A DNA stretch of 5,750 nucleotides, taken from Rubripirellula sp. (lineage in GTDB: Bacteria > Planctomycetota > Planctomycetia > Pirellulales > Pirellulaceae). The stretch is from contig JARFQX010000960.1 in NCBI GenBank assembly GCA_029287555.1, positions 1 to 5,750 of the forward strand. Direction: 5' to 3'. Numbering within the stretch: the stretch's first letter is position 1; the number at the start of each line of letters is the position of its first letter. The translations under genes and the position numbers were made by a program. The notes below the pieces were generated by a model that had not been told where the DNA came from, did not search any database, and saw only the letters and a list, made by a program, of their open reading frames with translations. Of this stretch, positions 1-5,750 are shown piece after piece.

Positions 1-204
1 GTCGAACGACGCTTTGAAGACCACGTTGACGTCCTCACGCTGATTCAGATGCGCCAGGTCATCAGCGATCTCCATCGCCAGCTCGAACGACTGCAGTACA
101 CAGGGCCCAGCGATCAACATCAAGGGTTGACCGTCCCCGCAGTAATATCGGTCGACCTTTACCGGTGTGACCGACGTTCGGTCGCTGCGTGGCGTTTCGC
201 TCAT
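1..204 (-). CDS. kdsA: KDO-8-phosphate synthase, N-terminal part (runs off left edge)
   Basis: 3-deoxy-D-manno-octulosonate 8-phosphate synthase condenses phosphoenolpyruvate with arabinose 5-phosphate in the cytoplasm, the first committed step toward KDO in lipopolysaccharide. I translated the minus strand from ATG at 204 and obtained 68 codons with no stop. The stretch LMLIAGPCVLQS (residues 28-39) and the final VFKASFD (62-68) match the first beta strand and the FKASFDKANR block of KdsA. DAHP synthases share a GPC-type motif but not FKASFD. Cys35 in the GPC motif sits where metal-dependent KdsA enzymes such as the Aquifex one have their metal-ligand cysteine; E. coli KdsA has Asn there. 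No ATG, GTG or TTG lies in frame in the 70 bases upstream, which favours this start although no clear Shine-Dalgarno precedes it. About three quarters of the gene lies outside the window. It follows the exported-protein gene on the same strand and could be cotranscribed with it. Confidence 0.9.
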   Translation of the reverse strand, partial: MSETPRSDRTSVTPVKVDRYYCGDGQPLMLIAGPCVLQSFELAMEIADDLAHLNQREDVNVVFKASFD

Positions 205-242
205 GCGAGCATCTTCGACGATCGGGGCTCGACCGGCAAGAG

Positions 243-261
243 AGTGGTGAGTGGTGAGTGG
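243..261. repeat. Short tandem heptamer repeat
   Basis: The heptamer AGTGGTG occurs twice in full and then partially (AGTGG) in the 70-base gap between the stop of the exported-protein gene and the start of kdsA. On the minus strand it reads as a run of CACCACT units. It is a low-copy microsatellite-like tract of no evident function. It lies about 40-60 bases before the kdsA start, so a change in copy number would alter leader length only. Confidence 0.6.
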
Positions 262-274
262 CGAGGGGCTTTCT

Positions 275-1210
275 TTAGCGTTCGGTCCGGGTGAGTTTCT
301 CGAGCGAATTGCGTTCGGCGGTTCGCGCCGCGCGGTTGGCTCCTTTGGCCGCCAGGGCGGTGATCCTTTGGATGAATTTTCGCCGGGTCGATTCGCTCAC
401 TTGCGGGATTCTCGTTGCCACGTCGATCATCGCCGGCGGATTCTGTTCCGAAGCCTGTGACACCTGAGACATGAAACGGGCTGTCTCGATGAAGTTATGG
501 TCCGCCGAGCGGCCGATCAAACCGCTGAAGGTGCGCGCAATCAGGTCGGCCCCCAGACTTTCAATTTGGACAAAGCAGTCGAGTGTGCCGGTCACGGTGG
601 TGCGTCCTTCGGCTCCCTCGGCGTAGCCGCTTCGCAGGATGAACACGCCTCGGCCGCCAATCGGTTTAGCGACCAACTTGCCATCGTATCGACCCTCGGC
701 GACGTAGATGTGCATGGCCGGATCGCCGTAAACGAGGTCGATCTGGCATTTGGTGCCGTTGCCATCCTCGGCGTCGAAGTGATAGGGCCCCGTTCGCTGC
801 GTCTGCACTTTCGTGATCCCCATCAAATCCCAGATACCGACGAGCACCTCGGGGTTGCGTGCGAGAAACAGGAACATCTCCCGATCGCAATCGATCGCCT
901 GGGCTGGCAGTCGCCGATAGAGCGTCGGCGAGTTCGCGATCTCGAGAATCCGACGTTGGGCGTCCTGCGTCAGGCGTTCCATCGGCAAACTGGCGAGCAG
1001 ATGCTTCCGCTGAGCGTAGGGGCTGTGGGCGTTGGCTCGGTGACCGAAGGGGTTGGAAGTCACGCCCGGAAGCTGTAACAACCCGGTGGGCGAGTTTCCC
1101 TGATCAGGCATGGCCGGCTTTGCCTGGCCATGAGCCAACGGTACGGCAGCGAGGGTCAGGGCGCAAAGGTACCCTACCCGTATGAAAGCTCGGATCGTTC
1201 CCCCCGACAC
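275..1210 (-). CDS. Exported protein of unknown function
   Basis: I do not recognise this family. From the GTG at 1210 the protein has 311 residues. It opens with a standard signal peptide: Arg7 and Arg11, then a hydrophobic core of about residues 12-25, then an Ala-His-Gly cleavage site before Gln29. No lipobox cysteine follows the core (Cys16 lies inside it), so a soluble periplasmic or secreted product is likely. The mature part has a low-complexity linker to about residue 70 and a compact central domain (about 85-240) with three cysteines (108, 155, 212). Around these are the local patterns AIDCDREMFLFLARNPEV, GTKCQIDL and GTLDCFVQIES. A basic, Arg/Lys-rich helical tail ends it. An in-frame GTG at 1264 would add 18 residues. 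I prefer 1210 because GAGGGG lies six bases before it and the signal peptide is then of normal length. The gene is divergent from pgk and upstream of kdsA on the same strand. Confidence 0.75.
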   Translation of the reverse strand: MSGGTIRAFIRVGYLCALTLAAVPLAHGQAKPAMPDQGNSPTGLLQLPGVTSNPFGHRANAHSPYAQRKHLLASLPMERLTQDAQRRILEIANSPTLYRRLPAQAIDCDREMFLFLARNPEVLVGIWDLMGITKVQTQRTGPYHFDAEDGNGTKCQIDLVYGDPAMHIYVAEGRYDGKLVAKPIGGRGVFILRSGYAEGAEGRTTVTGTLDCFVQIESLGADLIARTFSGLIGRSADHNFIETARFMSQVSQASEQNPPAMIDVATRIPQVSESTRRKFIQRITALAAKGANRAARTAERNSLEKLTRTER

Positions 1211-1216
1211 CGATGT

Positions 1217-1222
1217 CCCCTC
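1217..1222 (-). promoter_or_regulatory. Ribosome binding site deciding the start of the exported-protein gene
   Basis: On the minus strand GAGGGG stands six bases before the GTG at 1210. The competing GTG at 1264 has only GGGAAG about ten bases upstream. This site and the normal signal-peptide length support the shorter protein. Confidence 0.5.
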
Positions 1223-1388
1223 AGGCTTATTTGCGTTGCTGCCCCGGATCGGCGAAGCGCTCACCTGCGGTGAAACTTCCCATCGCCAGCGAGAGCGGCC
1301 GACGCAACGTCTTTGAGGGATTTTCGGTCACTGGAGCGCATCAAGTTGAGAAAATCGGGACATTACCTGGACCCTCACCGAGGCGGAC

Positions 1389-1416
1389 TCGACACCCGGC
1401 GAGGTTTCTCGATAAT
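1389..1416 (+). promoter_or_regulatory. Sigma70-type promoter for pgk and the hydrolase
   Basis: TCGACA (1389-1394) matches the -35 consensus TTGACA at five of six positions. GATAAT (1411-1416) matches the -10 consensus TATAAT at five of six. The spacer is 16 bases. Transcription would begin near 1422-1425, giving a leader of about 75 bases before the pgk ATG. It is the best promoter I saw in the divergent intergenic region. I found no comparably good promoter for the minus-strand gene. Confidence 0.6.
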
Positions 1417-1420
1417 CGCC

Positions 1421-1431
1421 CCGAGTCTCGG
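1421..1431. repeat. 11-base palindrome at the predicted pgk transcription start
   Basis: CCGAGTCTCGG is a palindrome with 5-base arms around one central base, starting five bases after the -10 hexamer. Just upstream, CGAG and CTCG also flank a short gap (1402-1410). It could be an operator or a small 5' hairpin in the leader RNA, but a palindrome this short can occur by chance. Confidence 0.3.
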
Positions 1432-1485
1432 AGGTGTTTCCAGGCCGCTGCTGATTCGGTCGCTCCACACTGGGTTTGAAAGGTA

Positions 1486-1493
1486 GAAGAGGA
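1486..1493 (+). promoter_or_regulatory. Ribosome binding site of pgk
   Basis: GAAGAGGA ends five bases before the ATG at 1499. It is a near-ideal Shine-Dalgarno sequence and contrasts with the missing one before the downstream hydrolase and the weak one before kdsA. It fixes the pgk start. Confidence 0.75.
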
Positions 1494-1498
1494 CGGAC

Positions 1499-2698
1499 AT
1501 GGCCAAGAAGACGATTGATCAGATTGATGTTGCTGGCAAGACGGTCCTGATGCGGGTTGACTTCAACGTCCCACTGGATGACTCACTGCAGATTACCGAT
1601 GACCGCCGGATTCGAATGGCGCTGCCGAGTATCAAGAGCGTGATTGACCGAGGTGGCCGCTTGGTGCTGATGAGCCATTTAGGGCGTCCTGGCGGCAAGG
1701 GCTTCGAAGAGAAGTTCAGCCTCGCACCGGCCGCCAAGCGACTTGGCGAGTTGCTAGACAAACCGGTAGCGATGGCGTCCGACACGGTAGACGATGACGC
1801 GCGGGCGAAGGTCTCGGCGCTCAACGACGGCGACGTGTTGGTGCTCGAGAATCTCCGCTTCAATGCGGGTGAGAAGAAAGGTTGTCCTGAGTTTGCTGCC
1901 AAGCTTGCCTCGATGGCCGACGCCTACTGCAATGACGCGTTTGGTACTTGCCACCGCACGGATGCCTCGATGGTCGCCGTGCCCGAGGCGATGAGTGGAA
2001 AACCACGGGTGGTCGGACATTTGGTGGCCAAAGAGATTCAATACCTCAGCGACGCGATCGGGCAACCGCAGCGGCCTTTTGTGGCAATCCTGGGCGGCGC
2101 TAAGGTGAGCGACAAGATCAACGTGATCAACAATCTGCTGGGGATTTGCGATGCGGTTCTGATCGGTGGGGCGATGGCCTACACCTTTTCTCTGGCTCAG
2201 GGAGGAAAGGTCGGCAACAGTCTGGTGGAAAAGGACAAGGTCGACTTGGCCAAAGAGTTGATTGCCAAGGGGGGTGATAAGCTGCATCTTCCGGTCGACA
2301 CGCATTGCGGGGACGATTTCAACGACATCGCTGGTTGCAATAAGAAGATTGTTCCGACCGGTGAGATTCCGGATGGCTGGGAGGGCCTCGACATCGGTCC
2401 GGAAACGGCCAAGCGATATGGCGAGATCATCAAGGACGCCAAGACGGTCGTTTGGAACGGGCCGATGGGAGTCTTTGAGAAACCGCCGATGGACGAAGGA
2501 ACCAAGACGGTTGCCCAGGCGATTGCCGACAGTGACGCGATCAGCATCATCGGCGGCGGTGACAGTGCCGCGGCGATTGATCAACTCGGTTTCGCGGACC
2601 AGGTCAGCCACGTTAGCACCGGCGGCGGCGCGAGCCTTGCCATGCTTGAGGGCCAGGACTTCGCCGCGGTCTCGCTTCTCGATGACGCAGACGCGTAA
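1499..2698 (+). CDS. pgk: Phosphoglycerate kinase
   Basis: This cytoplasmic glycolytic enzyme transfers a phosphate between 1,3-bisphosphoglycerate plus ADP and 3-phosphoglycerate plus ATP. At 399 residues it is full length for a bacterial PGK. The family signature RVDFNVPLD is at 19-27 and the substrate-binding SHLGRP at 59-64. The hinge-side block NDAFGTCHRTDAS is at 145-157, where many bacteria have GTAHRAHAS or similar; the His-Arg pair is kept. The nucleotide-binding GGAKVSDK is at 199-206 with Lys202. WNGPMGVFE is at 319-327, GGGDS at 352-356 and STGGGAS at 373-379. All expected catalytic and binding elements appear intact. The ATG has a strong Shine-Dalgarno five bases upstream and a promoter about 80 bases upstream. 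The stop is nine bases before the next start, with no room for a terminator, so the hydrolase is very likely on the same transcript. Confidence 0.97.
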   Translation: MAKKTIDQIDVAGKTVLMRVDFNVPLDDSLQITDDRRIRMALPSIKSVIDRGGRLVLMSHLGRPGGKGFEEKFSLAPAAKRLGELLDKPVAMASDTVDDDARAKVSALNDGDVLVLENLRFNAGEKKGCPEFAAKLASMADAYCNDAFGTCHRTDASMVAVPEAMSGKPRVVGHLVAKEIQYLSDAIGQPQRPFVAILGGAKVSDKINVINNLLGICDAVLIGGAMAYTFSLAQGGKVGNSLVEKDKVDLAKELIAKGGDKLHLPVDTHCGDDFNDIAGCNKKIVPTGEIPDGWEGLDIGPETAKRYGEIIKDAKTVVWNGPMGVFEKPPMDEGTKTVAQAIADSDAISIIGGGDSAAAIDQLGFADQVSHVSTGGGASLAMLEGQDFAAVSLLDDADA

Positions 2699-2707
2699 GT
2701 CGCAACC

Positions 2708-5464
2708 GTGAAGACGCCTCCGCCCCCGGCACGCGACACCGCCGAAGACCTCCGACTGATTCAAGCCCAGAATCGTGAGCAGCACTGGTTGCGCTGGGGG
2801 CCCTATCTGTCCGAACGGCAATGGGGCACCGTCCGCGAGGACTACAGCGACGGGGGCGACGCGACCTGGAGCTATTTCCCTCACGATCATGCGCGCAGCC
2901 GCGCCTATCGCTGGGGCGAGGATGGGTTGCTGGGCATTTGCGACCGCGGATGCCGGCTTTGCTTTTCCGTCGGACTGTGGAACGGTCGCGATCCGATTTT
3001 GAAAGAACGGCTGTTCGGTGTGACCGGTCCCGAAGGAAATCACGGCGAAGACGTCAAAGAGTGCTACTACTACCTCGATAGCACTCCGACTCACAGCTAC
3101 ATGAAGGCGCTCTACAAGTATCCGCAGAGCCGCTTTCCGTACGAGGAATTGGTTGACGTCAGTCGCAAGCGAGACCGGACCGAAGCCGAATACGAGCTGC
3201 TCGATACGACGTCGTTTCACGAGTCACGTTACTTTGACGTGGTCGCGGAATATGCCAAGGCGTCCCCCAACGATCTGCTGATCCGATTGACGGTCACCAA
3301 CCGCGGGCCCCAAGCAGCGGTGCTGCACGTCTTGCCTCAACTGTTCTTTCGCAACACGTGGACGTGGAAGTGTACGGACGAAGGTTGCACCACCAGACCG
3401 ACGATGCGATTGAAAGAGGGGGTGGTCCAGACATTTCATGAAACCCTCGATCGGTTTTGGTTCGCCTGCGACGCGATGGACCATTCCGACGAGTGGACGT
3501 GGTTGTTCACCGATAACGAAACGAACGCCCATCGGCATCCTGACTTGCCCAGTGAGTCGGAGCACTTCAAGGACGCGTTCAATAACTACGTCGTGTTGGG
3601 TGATACCAGAGCGGTGAATTCTGGTCAGAGAGGAACGAAGTGCGCTGCCTACGGTCTACTGATGCTGCCGCACGGCGCGTCTCAGCAAATCCGGCTTCGC
3701 TTGACCCACGTCGATGAGGAGATCATCCGCGAACGATGCGGCGGGGAGCCGGGCCGTTTTGCCACGGCCGCCTTCGGCGACGAGTTTGATCGATGCTTTG
3801 AACAACGCATTTCCGACGCCGAGGAATTCTATTCAAATCGGATTCCCGACCCGCTGGCAGACCCGCAGAAGCAGATCATGCGGCAGGCTTACGCAGGTTT
3901 GCTGTGGACGAAACAGTTCTACCATTACTCGGTTCGCACTTGGCTCGACGGCGATCCCAATGGCGTGCCGACGAGTCCCGCGCGGAGGAATGGGCGCAAC
4001 AGCGATTGGAGGCACTTGTTCAATCGCGACGTGATCTCCATGCCCGACAAGTGGGAATACCCCTGGTACGCGGCCTGGGATCTCGCCTTTCACATGGTCC
4101 CCATGGCCAACCTGGATATTCACTTTGCCAAAGAACAACTGATCCTGTTCCTGCGCGAGTGGTACATGCATCCGAGTGGCCAGATTCCGGCCTACGAGTG
4201 GCACCTCAGCGATGTGAATCCGCCGGTTCACGCTTGGGGTGTCTGGCAGGTCTACAAAGCCACCGGTCCGCCTCGCCATCGCGACAAAGTGTTCCTGGCA
4301 CGAGCGTTTCAAAAACTGCTGATCAATTTCACCTGGTGGGTCAATCGCAAAGACCCCCGCGGCAAGAACATTTTTGCCGGCGGATTTCTAGGGCTTGATA
4401 ACATCGGTGTCTTTGACCGCAGCAAACCGTTGCCCGAAGGTCACCTCGAACAGGCCGACGGCACTTCCTGGATGGCCTTTTACTGCGGCACGATGTTGCG
4501 GATGGCGATCGAACTTGCCGAAGACCATCTCGCCTACGGTGACATGGCAAGCAAGTTCTTTGAACATTACGTGGCGATCGCGGAAGCCATGAATTCGATG
4601 GACGGATCGGGTCTTTGGGACGATGCCGACGGATTCTACTACGATCATCTCTACGTCAACGGCCATTCCATCCCGATGCGCGTTCGGTCCCTGGTCGGTC
4701 TTCTGCCGTTGATGACGGGAGTCATTCTGGAAGACGCGATCATCGAGAAACTGCCCGGTTTTCGGGCCCGCATGGATTGGTTTCTCAAGAATCGCGATGA
4801 TCTCAGCAAGCACATGACCTACATGGAACGCGAAGATCCGGATTCGGGTAGCCCATGCCGACGCCTGCTCGCGATCCCCTCAGCCGCACGCTTTCGACGC
4901 TTGTTGGAGGTGATGCTTGACGAAAATGAATTTCTCTCGCCGTTTGGCATTCGCAGCCTCTCGGCGGCCCATCGAGACAAACCGTTTCGGTTTGAGTTTG
5001 GCGGACAGCGCCACGAAGTGGGTTACGTGCCGGGCGAGAGCGAAAGCGGAATGTTCGGTGGCAACAGTAATTGGCGAGGACCGATCTGGTTTCCCACGAA
5101 TTATCTATTGATCCAATCGCTGAAACGTTACTACTTCTTTTATGGCGACGACTTGAAGGTCGAATGCCCGACCGGCAGCGGGAACTTGATGACGCTGATG
5201 GAGGTCGCTCGAGAACTGGAACGTCGCATGATCTCGATCTTCGAAGTGGGGCACGACGGCTATCGACCGGCACACGGGGATGAGGCGTACTACCGAGATC
5301 ATCCAGATTGGAAGGACTTGATCCTGTTCTATGAGTACTTCCATGCCGATACCGGACGCGGGCTCGGGGCGAGCCACCAAACCGGCTGGACCGCCCTGGT
5401 TGCCTCGATGCTGCGAAGCCAGGCGGAGCAGCAAAGGCACGCCCCGATTCGCCCCACCTGTTAA
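2708..5464 (+). CDS. GH63-like (MGH1-type) glucosidase, substrate unknown
   Basis: This is a 918-residue protein with no signal peptide or membrane segment, so probably cytoplasmic. It resembles the large bacterial proteins annotated as glucosidase or mannosyl-oligosaccharide glucosidase-like. GH63 members are inverting alpha-glycosidases. The N-terminal half (about 20-375) looks like the beta-rich domain and has a striking block at 92-133 (NGRDPILKERLFG, then GPEGNHGEDVKE and LDSTPTHSYMK). From about 380 an (alpha/alpha)6 barrel is expected: WYAAWDLAFH with Asp458, GLDN with Asp564 (my candidate general acid), NWRGPIWFPTNY at 788-799, and FYEYF with Glu876 (candidate general base) before QTGWTALV. 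These catalytic assignments are by analogy with GH63/GH37 enzymes, not an alignment. The start is GTG, nine bases after the pgk stop, without a visible Shine-Dalgarno, which suggests translational coupling. The residues just after it lead smoothly into WGPYLSERQWGTVREDYS, and the next Met is at 132. Eukaryotic-type N-glycan trimming is an unlikely role; a small glucoside such as glucosylglycerate is more plausible. Confidence 0.88.
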   Translation: MKTPPPPARDTAEDLRLIQAQNREQHWLRWGPYLSERQWGTVREDYSDGGDATWSYFPHDHARSRAYRWGEDGLLGICDRGCRLCFSVGLWNGRDPILKERLFGVTGPEGNHGEDVKECYYYLDSTPTHSYMKALYKYPQSRFPYEELVDVSRKRDRTEAEYELLDTTSFHESRYFDVVAEYAKASPNDLLIRLTVTNRGPQAAVLHVLPQLFFRNTWTWKCTDEGCTTRPTMRLKEGVVQTFHETLDRFWFACDAMDHSDEWTWLFTDNETNAHRHPDLPSESEHFKDAFNNYVVLGDTRAVNSGQRGTKCAAYGLLMLPHGASQQIRLRLTHVDEEIIRERCGGEPGRFATAAFGDEFDRCFEQRISDAEEFYSNRIPDPLADPQKQIMRQAYAGLLWTKQFYHYSVRTWLDGDPNGVPTSPARRNGRNSDWRHLFNRDVISMPDKWEYPWYAAWDLAFHMVPMANLDIHFAKEQLILFLREWYMHPSGQIPAYEWHLSDVNPPVHAWGVWQVYKATGPPRHRDKVFLARAFQKLLINFTWWVNRKDPRGKNIFAGGFLGLDNIGVFDRSKPLPEGHLEQADGTSWMAFYCGTMLRMAIELAEDHLAYGDMASKFFEHYVAIAEAMNSMDGSGLWDDADGFYYDHLYVNGHSIPMRVRSLVGLLPLMTGVILEDAIIEKLPGFRARMDWFLKNRDDLSKHMTYMEREDPDSGSPCRRLLAIPSAARFRRLLEVMLDENEFLSPFGIRSLSAAHRDKPFRFEFGGQRHEVGYVPGESESGMFGGNSNWRGPIWFPTNYLLIQSLKRYYFFYGDDLKVECPTGSGNLMTLMEVARELERRMISIFEVGHDGYRPAHGDEAYYRDHPDWKDLILFYEYFHADTGRGLGASHQTGWTALVASMLRSQAEQQRHAPIRPTC

Positions 5465-5569
5465 CGATGGGCGGGCGTGAAAGGGGGCGGCTGTGAATTG
5501 CACCTGTTCCCAGTCGAGCAGCAGCCAAGTCGCCGGGCGCCTCGGACATGGCCCAGGCCGTATCGACTC
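5465..5569. other. Non-coding stretch after the hydrolase gene
   Basis: I see no credible gene here. Reading frames through it are short or antisense and lack recognisable content. No classical hairpin followed by a T tract is present, so termination of the pgk-hydrolase transcript is either Rho-dependent or set by the repeat structure that follows. Confidence 0.5.
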
Positions 5570-5600
5570 GTGCTTTGTCAAGCCTTGGATTTTGGGTGGC

Positions 5601-5679
5601 CGGGAAAAGGGGTCAGACACCAAAAGTGCGAAGCACCCGAAGGGCCGTTCCGGCTTTTGGTGTCTGACCCCTTTTCCCG
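5601..5679. repeat. Perfect 26-bp inverted repeat (REP-like hairpin)
   Basis: The arm at 5601-5626, containing GGGAAAAGGGGTCAGACACC, is the exact reverse complement of 5654-5679. A 27-base loop lies between them and nearly contains a small hairpin of its own, GTGC-GAA-GCAC at 5626-5636. In RNA the 26-bp stem would be very stable and would stand about 140 bases after the hydrolase stop, where it could protect or define the 3' end. The GGGGTCAGACACC/AAAAG core is, from memory, like interspersed repeats common in many bacteria and often tied to IS200-like REP transposases. That association is not shown here. Confidence 0.9.
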
Positions 5680-5711
5680 ACCGGCTTTTGGTGTCTAACC
5701 CCTTTTCCCGA
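5650..5711 (+). repeat. 31-bp tandem duplication of the repeat arm
   Basis: Positions 5650-5680 and 5681-5711 are head-to-tail copies of a 31-base unit that starts CCGGCTTTTGGTGTCT and ends CCCCTTTTCCCGA. They differ at one position (TCTGACC against TCTAACC). Either copy can pair with the inverted arm at 5601-5626. The second copy pairs with one mismatch, which becomes a G-U wobble in a minus-strand transcript. One arm has therefore been locally duplicated, recently enough to leave a single difference. Confidence 0.9.
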
Positions 5712-5750
5712 CCCCGGTTCAACCCCATTTTTAAGTTCTGACAAAGCACT

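Larger units (their letters stand above)
5570..5749. repeat. Possible MITE-like element bounded by an 11-bp inverted repeat
   Basis: GTGCTTTGTCA at 5570-5580 is repeated exactly in inverse orientation at 5739-5749 (TGACAAAGCAC). Between them lie three copies of a 26-bp repeat and no gene. Short terminal inverted repeats around a non-coding core of about 180 bp fit a miniature transposable element. The window ends one base after the right arm, so a target-site duplication cannot be tested. An 11-bp match over this distance could still be coincidence. Confidence 0.45.

Noticed and set aside
497..1078. Plus-strand open frame of 193 codons opposite the exported-protein gene
   Set aside because: The minus strand here encodes a protein with a proper signal peptide and ribosome binding site; the plus-strand product has no recognisable features.
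1213..1479. Plus-strand open frame of 88 codons in the divergent intergenic region
   Set aside because: It covers the predicted pgk promoter, has a Cys- and Arg-rich translation without any domain, and lacks a convincing ribosome binding site.
1754..3220. Long open frame of 488 codons on the minus strand across the pgk-hydrolase junction
   Set aside because: It lies wholly antisense to two well-supported genes, its translation shows no recognisable motif, and such frames are common opposite GC-rich coding sequence with strong codon bias.
4803..5549. Open frame of 248 codons on the minus strand over the 3' end of the hydrolase
   Set aside because: The translation is rich in Arg, Ser and Pro, typical of an antisense shadow, and most of it overlaps conserved hydrolase motifs on the other strand.
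5601..5679. Classical Rho-independent terminator
   Set aside because: The stem is too long, the loop is 27 bases and no T tract follows the second arm; a 3'-stabilising role remains possible.
5601..5711. CRISPR array
   Set aside because: There are only three repeat copies, one inverted and two directly abutting without a spacer, so the arrangement is not a CRISPR array.
5105..5749. Minus-strand open frame of 214 codons starting in the repeat region
   Set aside because: Its first part is only the translated 26-bp repeats and the rest is antisense to the hydrolase, so it is not a credible gene.

Overview
The window looks like chromosomal DNA from a Gram-negative bacterium with moderately high GC. 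A planctomycete of the Rhodopirellula/Pirellula kind is my best guess. The reasons are a kdsA gene (KDO for an outer-membrane glycolipid), a secreted protein of no family I recognise, weak or absent Shine-Dalgarno sequences before some genes, and the general look of the proteins. This placement is by impression, not by search.

Layout, left to right. Positions 1-204 (minus strand) hold the first 68 codons of kdsA, which runs off the left edge. A 70-base gap with a short heptamer repeat separates it from a minus-strand gene for an unrecognised exported protein (275-1210, or to 1264 with an upstream start). About 290 bases then separate this gene from a divergent plus-strand pair. That gap carries a good sigma70-type promoter (TCGACA, 16 bases, GATAAT) and a strong ribosome binding site. 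The pair is pgk (phosphoglycerate kinase, 1499-2698) and, nine bases later, a 918-residue cytoplasmic glycoside hydrolase of the GH63-like (MGH1-type) superfamily (2708-5464). The tail 5465-5750 has no credible gene. Its right part is a compact repeat element: a perfect 26-bp inverted repeat, a second tandem copy of one arm, and an outer 11-bp inverted repeat that brackets the whole structure.

How the genes may work together. pgk and the hydrolase almost certainly share a transcript. Pgk interconverts 1,3-bisphosphoglycerate and 3-phosphoglycerate. Characterised bacterial GH63 relatives include hydrolases of glucosylglycerate and mannosylglycerate, solutes built on 3-phosphoglycerate. A link between glycolysis and turnover of a compatible solute or storage glucoside is therefore plausible but unproven. 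The minus-strand genes concern the cell envelope (KDO synthesis, an exported protein) and show no evident tie to the plus-strand pair.

No undescribed multi-gene system is evident. The best leads are the nested-repeat element at the right end and the substrate of the pgk-linked hydrolase.
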